Assembly (NCBI GenBank): GCA_016794145.1
Contig: JAEUKP010000012.1
Span: forward strand, 1-64,000
From: Alphaproteobacteria bacterium
Lineage (GTDB): Bacteria; Pseudomonadota; Alphaproteobacteria; Micavibrionales; Micavibrionaceae
Length of the DNA: 64,000 nucleotides
Direction of reading: 5' to 3'
Shown: positions 8,200 through 16,474 of the stretch, one piece after another
Numbering within the stretch: position 1 is the stretch's first letter
Layout of the letters: every line of letters starts with the position of its first letter
Made by a program: the position numbers and the translations under genes
Notes under the pieces: generated by a model
What the model was told of the DNA's origin: nothing
Seen by the model: the letters and a program-made list of their open reading frames with translations, nothing else
Database searches by the model: none

Positions 8200-8579
8200 A
8201 CAAAAAACGTCCTGACCAGAAATAGGCCCAGATATGTTGCTGCAATGGACAACAAAACAGAACCAATAATATAAAGCGAGGCATAGAAATATTGCCCACG
8301 TTCAAATAACAAAATAGTTTCCAACGAGAATGCTGAAAAGGTTGTAAAGCCGCCTAAAAGGCCGACAATCGTGAATAGCCTCACTTCTTCAGACCAGTTC
8401 TGGAGATAGGCAAGCATAGCAACGACAAGGCCGATCAAAAAAGATCCCAGAATGTTGATCAGGAATGTAGGCCACGGAAAATCGATTGCCCCTGACTTCA
8501 GCCATACAAGCCCAACAGCATGACGCAGCATCGACCCAACCGCTCCGCCTATCCCAACAATTACAAAATTCGAAAACAT
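8196..8579 (-). CDS. crcB: Fluoride exporter CrcB/FluC
   Basis: CrcB forms a dual-topology dimeric fluoride channel in the inner membrane that lets fluoride leave the cell. The 127-residue protein has four hydrophobic helices, the IGGAVGSMLRH start, the NILGSFLIG motif carrying the pore Asn, and the GGFTTFSAFS motif whose Phe and Ser/Thr residues line the fluoride path. I chose ATG 8579, which has AAGGG nine bases upstream and gives the usual length; a longer frame reaches 8630. No fluoride riboswitch is visible upstream. It is co-transcribed with the RluA-family gene (4-base overlap). Confidence 0.93.
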   Translation of the reverse strand: MFSNFVIVGIGGAVGSMLRHAVGLVWLKSGAIDFPWPTFLINILGSFLIGLVVAMLAYLQNWSEEVRLFTIVGLLGGFTTFSAFSLETILLFERGQYFYASLYIIGSVLLSIAATYLGLFLVRTFFV

Positions 8580-8671
8580 TGATGATCCCTTGGAATAAAT
8601 CATGCAGGATAGCATCAACAATCTCAACACTTTTCTTTTCTGTCCGATAGCAGGATCGTGAGAAAAAAGCC

Positions 8672-9202
8672 CTAGGTTTTTTCAACCTGCGAAAATTCCA
8701 GCTCAACCGGTGTTGCACGACCAAAGATAGAAACAGAGACCTTAACGCGGCCTTTTGTTTCATCGATTTCTTCGACGACACCTTCGAATGTCGCAAATGG
8801 ACCTTCCATGACTTTGACTTTTTCACCAATATCAAAGGTGATAGCTGCGCGTGGTTTCTCAATTCCCTCTTGTAACTGAGTCATCAGGCGGGTTGCCTCT
8901 TTTTCACTGATCGGCACAGGTTTATTACCACCGCCCAGAAAGCCTGTGACTTTAGGAGTATTCTTGACAAGGTGCCAAATCTGGTCCGACATATCCATTT
9001 TTGCAAGCACATATCCGGGGAAAACCTTACGCTCAGAATTGACCTTCTGGCCGCGTTTGATTTCAACGACTTCTTCGGTCGGGACCATGATATCCTCGAT
9101 ACGATCTTCAATCCCCTGTTTTTGGGCTTTGTCACGAATGGCTTCGGCAACTTTCGCTTCGAACCCAGAGTAAACATGTAATACATACCAACGCGCAGCC
9201 AT
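8672..9202 (-). CDS. nusG: Transcription termination/antitermination factor NusG
   Basis: NusG binds RNA polymerase to aid elongation, Rho termination and coupling with ribosomes. The NGN domain starts ARWYVLHVYSGFE and contains the FPGYVLAKM strand; the C-terminal KOW domain (GEKVKVMEGPFATFEG) follows. It has the normal 176 residues. secE is 45 bases upstream, as usual. Downstream, however, comes crcB rather than rplK, so the common secE-nusG-rplKAJL block is broken here. Confidence 0.97.
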   Translation of the reverse strand: MAARWYVLHVYSGFEAKVAEAIRDKAQKQGIEDRIEDIMVPTEEVVEIKRGQKVNSERKVFPGYVLAKMDMSDQIWHLVKNTPKVTGFLGGGNKPVPISEKEATRLMTQLQEGIEKPRAAITFDIGEKVKVMEGPFATFEGVVEEIDETKGRVKVSVSIFGRATPVELEFSQVEKT

Positions 9203-9247
9203 GATATTTTTCCTTTTCTACTGTCTATTCTAATATCTCATTTATAA

Positions 9248-9445
9248 TTAACGTCCAAGACCCAGTGTAAATTCAACCACGAAAGCCAATACCTGGTCCG
9301 CAGCAAATAAGAATATAGATGCAATGATGACCATGATAAATACGGCAATCGTGCTGGCTATAGTTTCTTGACGGGTCGGCCATGTGACTTTACGGGCTTC
9401 ACTTCGTACTTGTTTCAAAAAATCGATCGGGGCAAATTTGGCCAT
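9248..9445 (-). CDS. secE: Preprotein translocase subunit SecE
   Basis: SecE clamps the SecY channel in the inner membrane. The 65-residue protein has the short form typical of alphaproteobacteria: a cytoplasmic amphipathic helix with the signature EARKVTWPTRQET and one transmembrane helix (about residues 33-57). I use ATG 9445 because this gives the usual length; a longer frame to 9703 has no family support. The start has only a weak GGG-containing site. No tRNA-Trp gene lies upstream, unlike in many relatives. Confidence 0.93.
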   Translation of the reverse strand: MAKFAPIDFLKQVRSEARKVTWPTRQETIASTIAVFIMVIIASIFLFAADQVLAFVVEFTLGLGR

Positions 9446-9641
9446 CTTTTTTTTCCCATCTTGTTTTTTCTTGTTCAAAACCCTATTTCGACCAGTGGTT
9501 CGTAATCGCTCGCGGCGTTTATGATGAACCAGTGATAAAGGGGAATACAGGATATCTATCCAAATATTTCTAAAAACGCAAGGCAAAACTGGATCTAAGT
9601 CGGAGAATGAGGGATTAACATCCTTGAATAAAGAGAGTAAC

Positions 9642-10673
9642 ATGCTGAATATGAATAAAAAAACTCTTATCTTCTTATTTATTTCTGGGTGTTTGGGGCT
9701 CACGCTTGTGATTTCATTATGGGTGTTTCCGACCCCTGTTCCTGTTCTGTCCCCTCATGAGGGGCAGGCAATTGAGGCTGTTTATGCAACAGGGACAGTT
9801 GAGCCGACCATTATGGTCCCAATCGCGCCCAGAACGGCGGCGCATTTAATAGAATTAAGTTCCATAGAGGGGCAGGTCGTGAAGCGGGGGGATGTTTTGG
9901 CCCGATTAGAGGATTCAGAACAGCAAGCAGCGATTTCAGATCTGACCGCGCGTCTTGTTTTTGCAGAGTCTGATTTTGCAAGGAAAGAGCAGCTTTTGAA
10001 AACACGGTCTGTCAGTCGTGATGTTCTGGAGCAAGCAAAATCAGAGGTCGACAGTTTGTCCGCCCAACTTGAAAAGGCAAAGGCACAAGCGTCTTATTTC
10101 CGACTTATCTCTCCTGCTGATGGGATGATTATCAAACGCGATGGAGAGATAGGGGAGTTAATTTCCTCTGGCCAGCCTGTTTTCTATATGTCTTGTTGTG
10201 CACCGTTGCGGATTACCGCAGAGGTCGATGAGGAGGATGTTCCGCAAGTTGCAATAGGACAGGAGGTCTTAATCCAATCTGATGCGTTTCCAGATAAGGT
10301 ATATCATGGGAAAATTGCAGGCATAACCCCTAAAGGTGATCCGGTCGCACGCAGCTATAGGGTAAGAATCAGTTTCGATGATCCCAATCATCCCTTTATG
10401 ATCGGTATGACTGTTGAAACCAACATTATTATTCAGAAGATTGAAAAGGCCTTATTGATTCCTGCAACAGCAATCGCAAAAAAAAATAAGGTTCAGGTTG
10501 TGCATGATGGTGTATTGAAAGATCTCACGATCGTTCCAGGTATTCAGAATGGGGAAGATATTCAGATTATCTCTGGCCTGGCGAAGACAGATCAGATCGT
10601 CGTTCCCTTTGATCAAAATTTGAAAGATGGGCAAAAGGTACGGATCACTCCCTATACAGAAAGCATAGAATAA
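9642..10673 (+). CDS. Membrane-fusion (HlyD/MacA-type) periplasmic adaptor of an ABC exporter
   Basis: A 343-residue adaptor with an N-terminal membrane anchor (about residues 6-25), a lipoyl-like half domain (EGQVVKRGDVLARLEDSE), a coiled-coil hairpin (about 95-150), the second lipoyl half (SPADGMIIKRDGEIGE) and a beta-barrel domain. It would link an inner-membrane ABC transporter to the outer membrane or present substrate to it. It is the first gene of a three-gene cassette with the FtsX-type permease one base behind and then the ATPase, an arrangement like DevBCA or a split MacAB. ATG 9642 has GAGAG upstream; ATG 9651 is an alternative. The substrate is unknown. Confidence 0.88.
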   Translation: MLNMNKKTLIFLFISGCLGLTLVISLWVFPTPVPVLSPHEGQAIEAVYATGTVEPTIMVPIAPRTAAHLIELSSIEGQVVKRGDVLARLEDSEQQAAISDLTARLVFAESDFARKEQLLKTRSVSRDVLEQAKSEVDSLSAQLEKAKAQASYFRLISPADGMIIKRDGEIGELISSGQPVFYMSCCAPLRITAEVDEEDVPQVAIGQEVLIQSDAFPDKVYHGKIAGITPKGDPVARSYRVRISFDDPNHPFMIGMTVETNIIIQKIEKALLIPATAIAKKNKVQVVHDGVLKDLTIVPGIQNGEDIQIISGLAKTDQIVVPFDQNLKDGQKVRITPYTESIE

Positions 10674-10674
10674 T

Positions 10675-11919
10675 ATGCGTCTTCTTGTCTTTATAGCTCT
10701 GAAACATCTATTGGCTCGTAAACGCCAGAGTCTTGTATCTCTGATGGGGATTATTCTGGGCGTTGCGTTCTTTTTGGGGATTTCTTCGATTATGCAAGGA
10801 TCTGAAGAGGATTTTATCAAACGGCTTGTCGATAACTCCCCCCATATTACGATCAGTGATGAATACCGTGAACCTCGTATCCAGCCTGCTGAAAAAGTCT
10901 ACCAGAATTCTTTGGTATCTATTCGGAATGTGACCCCGTTAACAGAAACACGGGGGTTACGTGGGTATGAAAAAATCTTAAATGAACTTCGGAGCACCCC
11001 TGGGCTTCTTGCATCACCAGTTCTGGCGGGGCAGGGCATTATTACTTATGCCGGACAAGAGAAAGCGATTACTCTAAGTGGAATGATCCCCGAAGAGATA
11101 GATGCGGTATCAACTATCCGGAATTATATGGTGGAAGGAAGTTTAGACCGGTTGTTTGGGAACCCTGATGGCATTCTGATCGGGATTAATTTGGCAAAAG
11201 ATTTATCATTGTCCCTTAATGATATGATCGCTGTTGTCGCACCTAGCGGGGATGTAAAGCATTTTAAAATCTTGGGCATTTTTAAAACAGGCCGTGGGGG
11301 GTATGACAGGGGGCAGGGATTCATTCACCTCAAACGTGCGCAAACACTTTTTAACAAGCCAAACAGAATCAACTCTATCTTGGTGAAACTGGATGATCCA
11401 CAATTAGCTTTATCAATGTCAAAAGATATCGAAAACGTCATCGGTTATAAAGCCGAGTCATGGCAAGAGCAATCAGCAGATTTGATGAATACGCTCGTTA
11501 TCCGGAATATTATCATGTATTCTGTTGTCAGCGCGGTTTTGATTGTTGCTGCTTTCGGGATTTATAACGTTATTTCAACTGTTGTGATGGAAAAACATCG
11601 CGATATCGCGATTCTGAAATCGATAGGATTCCAATCTGAAGATATTCGGCGGATTTTTTTGATCCAGGGCGTCCTGTTGGGAATTGCGGGAAATATGGTT
11701 GGGATACCGATGGGCATAGCTATGATTAAGGCACTGAGCCAGATCAAGTTTAAACCTCCGGGAAGCAGTGATATTGTTTATATGCCTGTGTCTTGGGGAT
11801 GGGAACAGTTTATGATTGCAGCCAGCTTTGCATTATGTGCATCCGTCTTGGCCGCGTATCTTCCTGCCCGCAAAGGTGCACAATTAATGCCTGTTGATGT
11901 CTTGCGCGGGGGGTCATAA
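10675..11919 (+). CDS. ABC transporter permease, FtsX/MacB-type
   Basis: A 414-residue permease with the topology of the MacB/LolCE/DevC family: one N-terminal transmembrane helix (about residues 20-42), a large periplasmic domain (about 45-280), and three C-terminal helices. The conserved cytoplasmic coupling region VVMEKHRDIAILKSIGF and the terminal LPARKGAQLMPVDVLRGG are clear. Such proteins use ATP hydrolysis for mechanotransmission, moving lipoproteins, peptides or glycolipids without crossing the inner membrane. It starts one base after the adaptor stop and its TAA overlaps the ATPase ATG, so all three are tightly coupled. Confidence 0.9.
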   Translation: MRLLVFIALKHLLARKRQSLVSLMGIILGVAFFLGISSIMQGSEEDFIKRLVDNSPHITISDEYREPRIQPAEKVYQNSLVSIRNVTPLTETRGLRGYEKILNELRSTPGLLASPVLAGQGIITYAGQEKAITLSGMIPEEIDAVSTIRNYMVEGSLDRLFGNPDGILIGINLAKDLSLSLNDMIAVVAPSGDVKHFKILGIFKTGRGGYDRGQGFIHLKRAQTLFNKPNRINSILVKLDDPQLALSMSKDIENVIGYKAESWQEQSADLMNTLVIRNIIMYSVVSAVLIVAAFGIYNVISTVVMEKHRDIAILKSIGFQSEDIRRIFLIQGVLLGIAGNMVGIPMGIAMIKALSQIKFKPPGSSDIVYMPVSWGWEQFMIAASFALCASVLAAYLPARKGAQLMPVDVLRGGS

Positions 11920-12605
11920 TGAATGCAAGCCCTGTTATTTTAAGGACCGAGAATTTGGTGCGAACGTTAACAACCGAGGCATTGCCCGTGACCCTTATCA
12001 GGGGGGCCTCAGTTGACATCCGGACCCATGAATTCACAGCAATCAAAGGGCCATCAGGTTCGGGCAAGTCATCACTTTTGTATTTACTGGGGTTATTGGA
12101 TGCTCCGACATCGGGACGCATCTTTATCGATGATTTTGATATTACAGATTACAACCAGAAAAGAACCGCGCAGATTCGTTTGGAACAAATGGGGTTTGTG
12201 TTTCAGTTCCACTTTCTGTTACCCGAATTTTCATCTGTGGAAAATGTGATGATGCCGATGCGCCGTCTGGGTAAATTGAATGATCGTGAAATCAGAAAGC
12301 GTGCAATCGAAAAACTGGATAGGTTAGGGCTAGCTGATCATCTGGATAAGTTACCATCACAATTATCAGGTGGCCAGCGGCAAAGAGTTGCTATTGCAAG
12401 GGCTTTGGCCAATGACCCACGGATGATTTTTGCGGATGAACCCACGGGAAATCTGGACAGTGAATCCAGTAAAACCGTTCAAGGCATTCTGAAAGATCTG
12501 GCGCATCAAGATGGCTGCGCCGTAGTTGCCGTGACCCATGATCCCGAATTCGCCAAAAACTGTGATCGCATCATCACGGTGGTAGATGGCCAGATTGTTT
12601 CATGA
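11919..12605 (+). CDS. ABC transporter ATP-binding protein, LolD/MacB-type
   Basis: The ATPase of the cassette. Walker A is GPSGSGKSS, the Q-loop follows, the ABC signature is LSGGQRQRVAIARAL, Walker B is MIFADEPTGNLD and the switch histidine is in VTHDPEF. At 228 residues it is a lone nucleotide-binding domain of the LolD/MacB/FtsE class. It overlaps the permease stop by one base (TAATG). It ends nine bases before the convergent degP-like stop, so transcription from the two strands collides here. Confidence 0.93.
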   Translation: MNASPVILRTENLVRTLTTEALPVTLIRGASVDIRTHEFTAIKGPSGSGKSSLLYLLGLLDAPTSGRIFIDDFDITDYNQKRTAQIRLEQMGFVFQFHFLLPEFSSVENVMMPMRRLGKLNDREIRKRAIEKLDRLGLADHLDKLPSQLSGGQRQRVAIARALANDPRMIFADEPTGNLDSESSKTVQGILKDLAHQDGCAVVAVTHDPEFAKNCDRIITVVDGQIVS

Positions 12606-12614
12606 ACTGGTTTA

Positions 12615-14030
12615 TTATCTGACAATCAATGTTCGTTCTTGTCCTGATGATAGAATTTTTAAGATCCATCCTTCTCGTCCGGGGTGTGCCATTTCCTCCT
12701 CGACCTGTTTCGGATCACTTATTCGCCTTCCATTGATGGATAGAATGATATCGCCCAGATTCACAATCTGTGACGCTGCTGTCCGGGGGGTGATTGATGT
12801 AATGACAACGCCTTTGGAAGGCATGTTTTTTAAACCCAATTCAACTTCTACGGCTGGGTTGATATTTGCAACGCGTGCGCCGTTCAAAGGATTGCGACCG
12901 CTGATTTTTCTCTCATCGCGGGGAGGTGAATCTGGCGGCGCAATTGATTGAAGCGTTGTATCGAACGTATCGCCAGCCCGTTTATACGTCAGTTGTGCTT
13001 TTTCGCCGAGACCGAGTGTGGCAAGCCGGAATTTCATTTCTGATGCATCCCGCAAGTGATGTCCGTTGATTGCGGTGATAACATCCCCTTTTCTTAATCC
13101 AGCAGCCAACGCGGGTGATGCATTGTGAAGATCAGAAACCAATGCGCCGGTCGGAGTTTTAAGGCCAAGTGAGGCAGCGATATCGGGTGTTACATCCTGT
13201 GCTGTTAGCCCAACCCATGGGCGAACAAGCTCGCCTGATCGAGAAATTTGGCCATTTTTCTCAGCGGATAGAATTGTTTGTACCATTTCAGATGGGATCG
13301 CAAATCCGATTCCCAATGACCCTCCATCTTTGGAATAAATAGCAGAATTGATCCCAATCACACCACCAGACATGCTGACCAATGGTCCACCGGAATTTCC
13401 TGGGTTAATTGCGGCATCTGTCTGGATAAAGAAATTATAATTATTGATATTCATCGAAGAGCGGGCAAGAGCAGAGATGATACCGCTTGTAACGGTTTGT
13501 CCGACGCCGAAAGGATTACCGATTGCAATCACCAGATCTCCGACTTCTAATTTTTCGCTCGTTTCCAGGCGGGCAGCCGGCAATTTTTCTCCTTGTGTAT
13601 TGATTTTCAGAAGCGCAAGGTCCGAGGCCTCATCTTGTAAAACAATCTTTGCTGGGAATTCCCGACCATCTGAAAGAGAAATTGTAATTTCATCCGCGCC
13701 ACGAATAACATGGGCATTCGTCACAGCAAGACCTTCTGTGTCTACAATAACCCCTGATCCCAATGATCCTTCAAGTCGTTGTTGAGAGAATCCCATTCCT
13801 TGAAAAAATTGTGAAAACAGAGGGTCATTCATAAAAGGCGATACTGTCCGTGTGACAACCCGTTTTGTAAAAATATTGATAACGGATGGTGTAATTTGTT
13901 TGACAACAGGGGCAAAAGAAAGATGAACCTGTGATTTACTCTGTGGAATAACCGTTGTTTCTTTATCCTCTGCAAAAGCAGGGGTTACAAGGAAGCAAAG
14001 CAGGAATGTTGTCAGCAATAATTTTGTCAT
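12615..14030 (-). CDS. degP: Do-family periplasmic serine protease (DegP/DegQ-like)
   Basis: A trypsin-like envelope protease that degrades or refolds damaged exported proteins. It has a signal peptide ending in AFA|ED at residue 20, then the protease domain with the catalytic triad His107 (TNAHVI), Asp137 (EASDLALL) and Ser213 (GNSGGPL), followed by two PDZ domains (about residues 260-350 and 390-465). Length (471) is normal. It is expressed from its own promoter or from the murU-tsaE side, with nine bases between it and murU, so it probably forms the tail of the tsaE-murU-degP block. DegP and DegQ cannot be told apart by eye. Confidence 0.95.
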   Translation of the reverse strand: MTKLLLTTFLLCFLVTPAFAEDKETTVIPQSKSQVHLSFAPVVKQITPSVINIFTKRVVTRTVSPFMNDPLFSQFFQGMGFSQQRLEGSLGSGVIVDTEGLAVTNAHVIRGADEITISLSDGREFPAKIVLQDEASDLALLKINTQGEKLPAARLETSEKLEVGDLVIAIGNPFGVGQTVTSGIISALARSSMNINNYNFFIQTDAAINPGNSGGPLVSMSGGVIGINSAIYSKDGGSLGIGFAIPSEMVQTILSAEKNGQISRSGELVRPWVGLTAQDVTPDIAASLGLKTPTGALVSDLHNASPALAAGLRKGDVITAINGHHLRDASEMKFRLATLGLGEKAQLTYKRAGDTFDTTLQSIAPPDSPPRDERKISGRNPLNGARVANINPAVEVELGLKNMPSKGVVITSITPRTAASQIVNLGDIILSINGRRISDPKQVEEEMAHPGREGWILKILSSGQERTLIVR

Positions 14031-14039
14031 GTGAAATAT

Positions 14040-14759
14040 TTAGCGTTTTGACCTGTCAGGTTCAAGATGGTTTTGAACAGATATTAGATCCTCAGGGGTG
14101 CTGATGTGATGCCAGTCGCCTTTTAGGGGATATCCATATAGACGCCCATTTTTTTCTGCTTGATCCATTATTTCAAGAAATGAAAATTTTTCGACCCTAT
14201 ACCCGGATAAAATCTCAGGATTGATGATCCTGATTCCTGTGAACATATGTGTTCCATTCTTTTTCAGATTCCGGCATAACCTTCCATCTGGTAGGAAATC
14301 ATAATCGCCGACACCTTCTGTCAGGATCATGCGCGTTACAGGAATAAGGCACAGAAGAATATCCATTTTCAGGGGGTCAAATTCTGACTCTAGTTCTTTT
14401 AATGTGTTATGACCTTTCTGATCAATCCAGAAAGCATCCCCATTGATCATCAGAAACGGTTCTTTGCCCAACGTGTCTAATGCCTTGACTAATCCACCCC
14501 CTGTTTCAAGTAACACGGGCTCAAACGATTCTGTCATCGCAAAATCTTCGATCGTTTGTAGATAGCTGGTTATCTGGGATGCAAGATAGTGTGAATTGAC
14601 AGTTACTTTGTCGACATTCGTTTTACGGAGATGATCAAAGATATACTCAAGGAGAGGGCGTCCATTCAGCGGAAGAAGCGGTTTGGGGCAAGTATCCGTT
14701 AACGGTTTCATGCGGGTTCCCATTCCGGCACAGACCAGAAAAGCAGTCTTAATCGTCAT
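14040..14759 (-). CDS. murU: Sugar nucleotidyltransferase, MurU-type (MurNAc-1-phosphate uridylyltransferase)
   Basis: A single-domain nucleotidyltransferase of about 239 residues. The N-terminal signature AGMGTRMKPLTDTCPKPLLPL is typical of MurU and related enzymes, GGGLVKAL contacts the nucleotide, and INGDAFW holds the metal-binding Asp. MurU makes UDP-MurNAc in the cell-wall recycling shunt from MurNAc-1-phosphate supplied by AmgK. It directly follows tsaE (four bases apart), where relatives have amgK in between; no amgK is seen in the window. ATG 14759 is preferred; a TTG at 14774 overlapping tsaE is an alternative. Other sugar-1-phosphate substrates cannot be excluded. Confidence 0.82.
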   Translation of the reverse strand: MTIKTAFLVCAGMGTRMKPLTDTCPKPLLPLNGRPLLEYIFDHLRKTNVDKVTVNSHYLASQITSYLQTIEDFAMTESFEPVLLETGGGLVKALDTLGKEPFLMINGDAFWIDQKGHNTLKELESEFDPLKMDILLCLIPVTRMILTEGVGDYDFLPDGRLCRNLKKNGTHMFTGIRIINPEILSGYRVEKFSFLEIMDQAEKNGRLYGYPLKGDWHHISTPEDLISVQNHLEPDRSKR

Positions 14760-14763
14760 AGGG

Positions 14764-15192
14764 CTATCTTTCAATCATGATGATACGTGATGTCGCTGTT
14801 TCGCCTGGCGTTATGGTGACAGTGATTGCCGACCGGGGAGTTAAATAGTCAAGTCGTTCGGGCCATTCAACAAGGATCACGCCAGATGTTAGGGCATCTT
14901 CCCATCCGATTTCGTAAAGATCTTCGGGTGATTCAAGGCGATAAAGGTCAAAATGCCATAATGTGCCAATTTTCGGGTCTGGTGTGTCGTAAGTTTGTAC
15001 CAAGGTAAAAGTAGGACTAGGGACATTCAGGTCCGGGGATTTTGTAAGATGGCGGATAATCGCCCTTGAAAATACAGATTTTCCCATACCTAAGTCACCT
15101 TTTAAGAGGATGACATCACCTGTGTTGAGAAGGGTTGCGAAACCGGTCGCAACCTCAATGGTTCCATTTTCAGAAGATGTGTTGTAAATCAT
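14764..15192 (-). CDS. tsaE: tRNA threonylcarbamoyladenosine biosynthesis ATPase TsaE
   Basis: TsaE is the small ATPase that drives turnover of the TsaBD complex making t6A37 in tRNAs that read ANN codons. The P-loop GDLGMGKSVFSRAI, the VPSPTFTLVQ switch motif, the HFDLYRLESPEDLYEIG segment and VEWPERL are all present; 142 residues is normal. The gene begins 38 bases from the divergent ferredoxin-NADP reductase, so the two share one short promoter region. tsaB and tsaD are not in the window. Confidence 0.95.
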   Translation of the reverse strand: MIYNTSSENGTIEVATGFATLLNTGDVILLKGDLGMGKSVFSRAIIRHLTKSPDLNVPSPTFTLVQTYDTPDPKIGTLWHFDLYRLESPEDLYEIGWEDALTSGVILVEWPERLDYLTPRSAITVTITPGETATSRIIMIER

Positions 15193-15230
15193 ATCTATTC
15201 AAAATCCATCAATTTCATTACATATAGCGC

Positions 15231-16244
15231 ATGTCAAAGATATTGAAAACAGATGTTGTTATTATTGGGGCAGGACCCGTCGGTCTTTTTGCCGCGTTTG
15301 AATGTGGAATGCTTGGTCTGAAATCCCATATCATTGATAGTTTGGATCAAATCGGGGGACAATGTACGGCGCTGTATCCGGAAAAGCCGATTTACGATAT
15401 TCCTGCCGCCCCATCTGTTTCTGCTGCAGGATTGATTGAGCAGTTAGAGCAACAGGTTGCTGTCTTTTCTCCAGTCTATCATTTGGGCCAACAGGTTATT
15501 GCTGTGTCCGGTCAGGCTGGGCAGTTCAAAGTTAGCACATCAAGACAAATAGATATTCATGCCAAAGCGATTATCATTGCTGCAGGGGCGGGAGCTTTTG
15601 GCCCGCATCGCCCACCACTTGATCATCTTCAGTTGTATGAAGGACGCTCAGTCTTCTATGCTGTAAGGTCTCGTGAAATTTTTCGTGGTAAATCAATCGT
15701 GATTGCGGGCGGTGGAGACAGTGCTGTTGATTGGGCCAATTCTTTAGCCGGGATGGCCTCAAAAATTTATCTGGTGCATCGTCGGGACAAATTCCGTGCG
15801 GCGCCTGCGAGTCTTGAAAAATTACAGGAATATACGTCATCTGGTCTTGTGGAGCTTGTAACACCGTACCAATTATCGGCTTTGGAGGGTGAAGATGGTT
15901 TTTTGAAGCAGGTCGAGGTGGTTGATCTTGAAGGCCAGAAAAGAACCCTTAGGGCTGATATTCTTCTTCCTTTTTTTGGGCTATCGGCGAATCTAGGGCC
16001 TATTGCAGAATGGGGGCTAGAGTTAGATCAATCGCATATTCGTACAAATCAGGGGACTGCCTCAACCACTATTCAAGGAATTTATGCAGTTGGCGATATC
16101 GCAACCTATCCTCATAAATTGAAGTTAATTTTGACTGGATTTGCAGATGCTGCCCATGCTGCCCATGCGATACAAGCACAATTATCGCCTGATACCCCTC
16201 TTCATTTTCAATATTCGACGACAAAAGGCCTTCCATCCCTCTAG
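15231..16244 (+). CDS. Ferredoxin/flavodoxin-NADP+ reductase, thioredoxin-reductase-like type
   Basis: A 337-residue FAD enzyme of the TrxR-like FNR class (YumC type), which passes electrons between NADPH and ferredoxin. It has the FAD motif VIIGAGPVGLFAAFECG, the family-specific DQIGGQCTALYPEKPIYDIPA, the NADPH motif IAGGGDSAVDWA and the C-terminal AVGDIATYPHKLKLI. The CxxC pair of true thioredoxin reductases is absent, which is why I prefer the ferredoxin reductase. It is transcribed alone, divergent from tsaE, and followed by a 230-base gap. Confidence 0.92.
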   Translation: MSKILKTDVVIIGAGPVGLFAAFECGMLGLKSHIIDSLDQIGGQCTALYPEKPIYDIPAAPSVSAAGLIEQLEQQVAVFSPVYHLGQQVIAVSGQAGQFKVSTSRQIDIHAKAIIIAAGAGAFGPHRPPLDHLQLYEGRSVFYAVRSREIFRGKSIVIAGGGDSAVDWANSLAGMASKIYLVHRRDKFRAAPASLEKLQEYTSSGLVELVTPYQLSALEGEDGFLKQVEVVDLEGQKRTLRADILLPFFGLSANLGPIAEWGLELDQSHIRTNQGTASTTIQGIYAVGDIATYPHKLKLILTGFADAAHAAHAIQAQLSPDTPLHFQYSTTKGLPSL

Positions 16245-16474
16245 GTTTTGCCTTTTGGTATTTACAGTTTGGTAAATTTTTGTAGAATGAAGGGCTAGTT
16301 GGTTCTACGATTCGCCGGTTTTTCCGGCTTCCCCATCTTCTTTCCGTCCTGCCTTATTCCTGTTTAAAACTCTCTGAACAAAATTCTAATCTGTCTTAAA
16401 TCTATCTAAAGCCATTTTGGTCTATAATCTAAGAATCACCCTTTTAATATTGTTTAAGATTTCGAGGTACATAA
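16245..16474. promoter_or_regulatory. Upstream region of the mosaic surface protein, with a -10-like box
   Basis: The gap contains a short GCCGG/CCGGC hairpin (16314-16328) that may end the upstream gene and a TATAAT at 16423-16428, about 45 bases before the start of the 1207-residue gene. No good -35 box is found at the proper distance, so either a weak sigma-70 promoter or activator control is likely. Confidence 0.35.

Noticed and set aside
8580..8671. Fluoride riboswitch upstream of crcB
   Set aside because: No crcB-motif aptamer core was found in the leader between nusG and crcB.
9446..9640. tRNA-Trp upstream of secE
   Set aside because: Expected from relatives, but no CCA-arm, anticodon stem or T-loop can be recognised in this gap.
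13444..13785. Plus-strand frame opposite the DegP-like protease
   Set aside because: Antisense shadow of the protease core; rsmB/degP-type shadows are common in this window.
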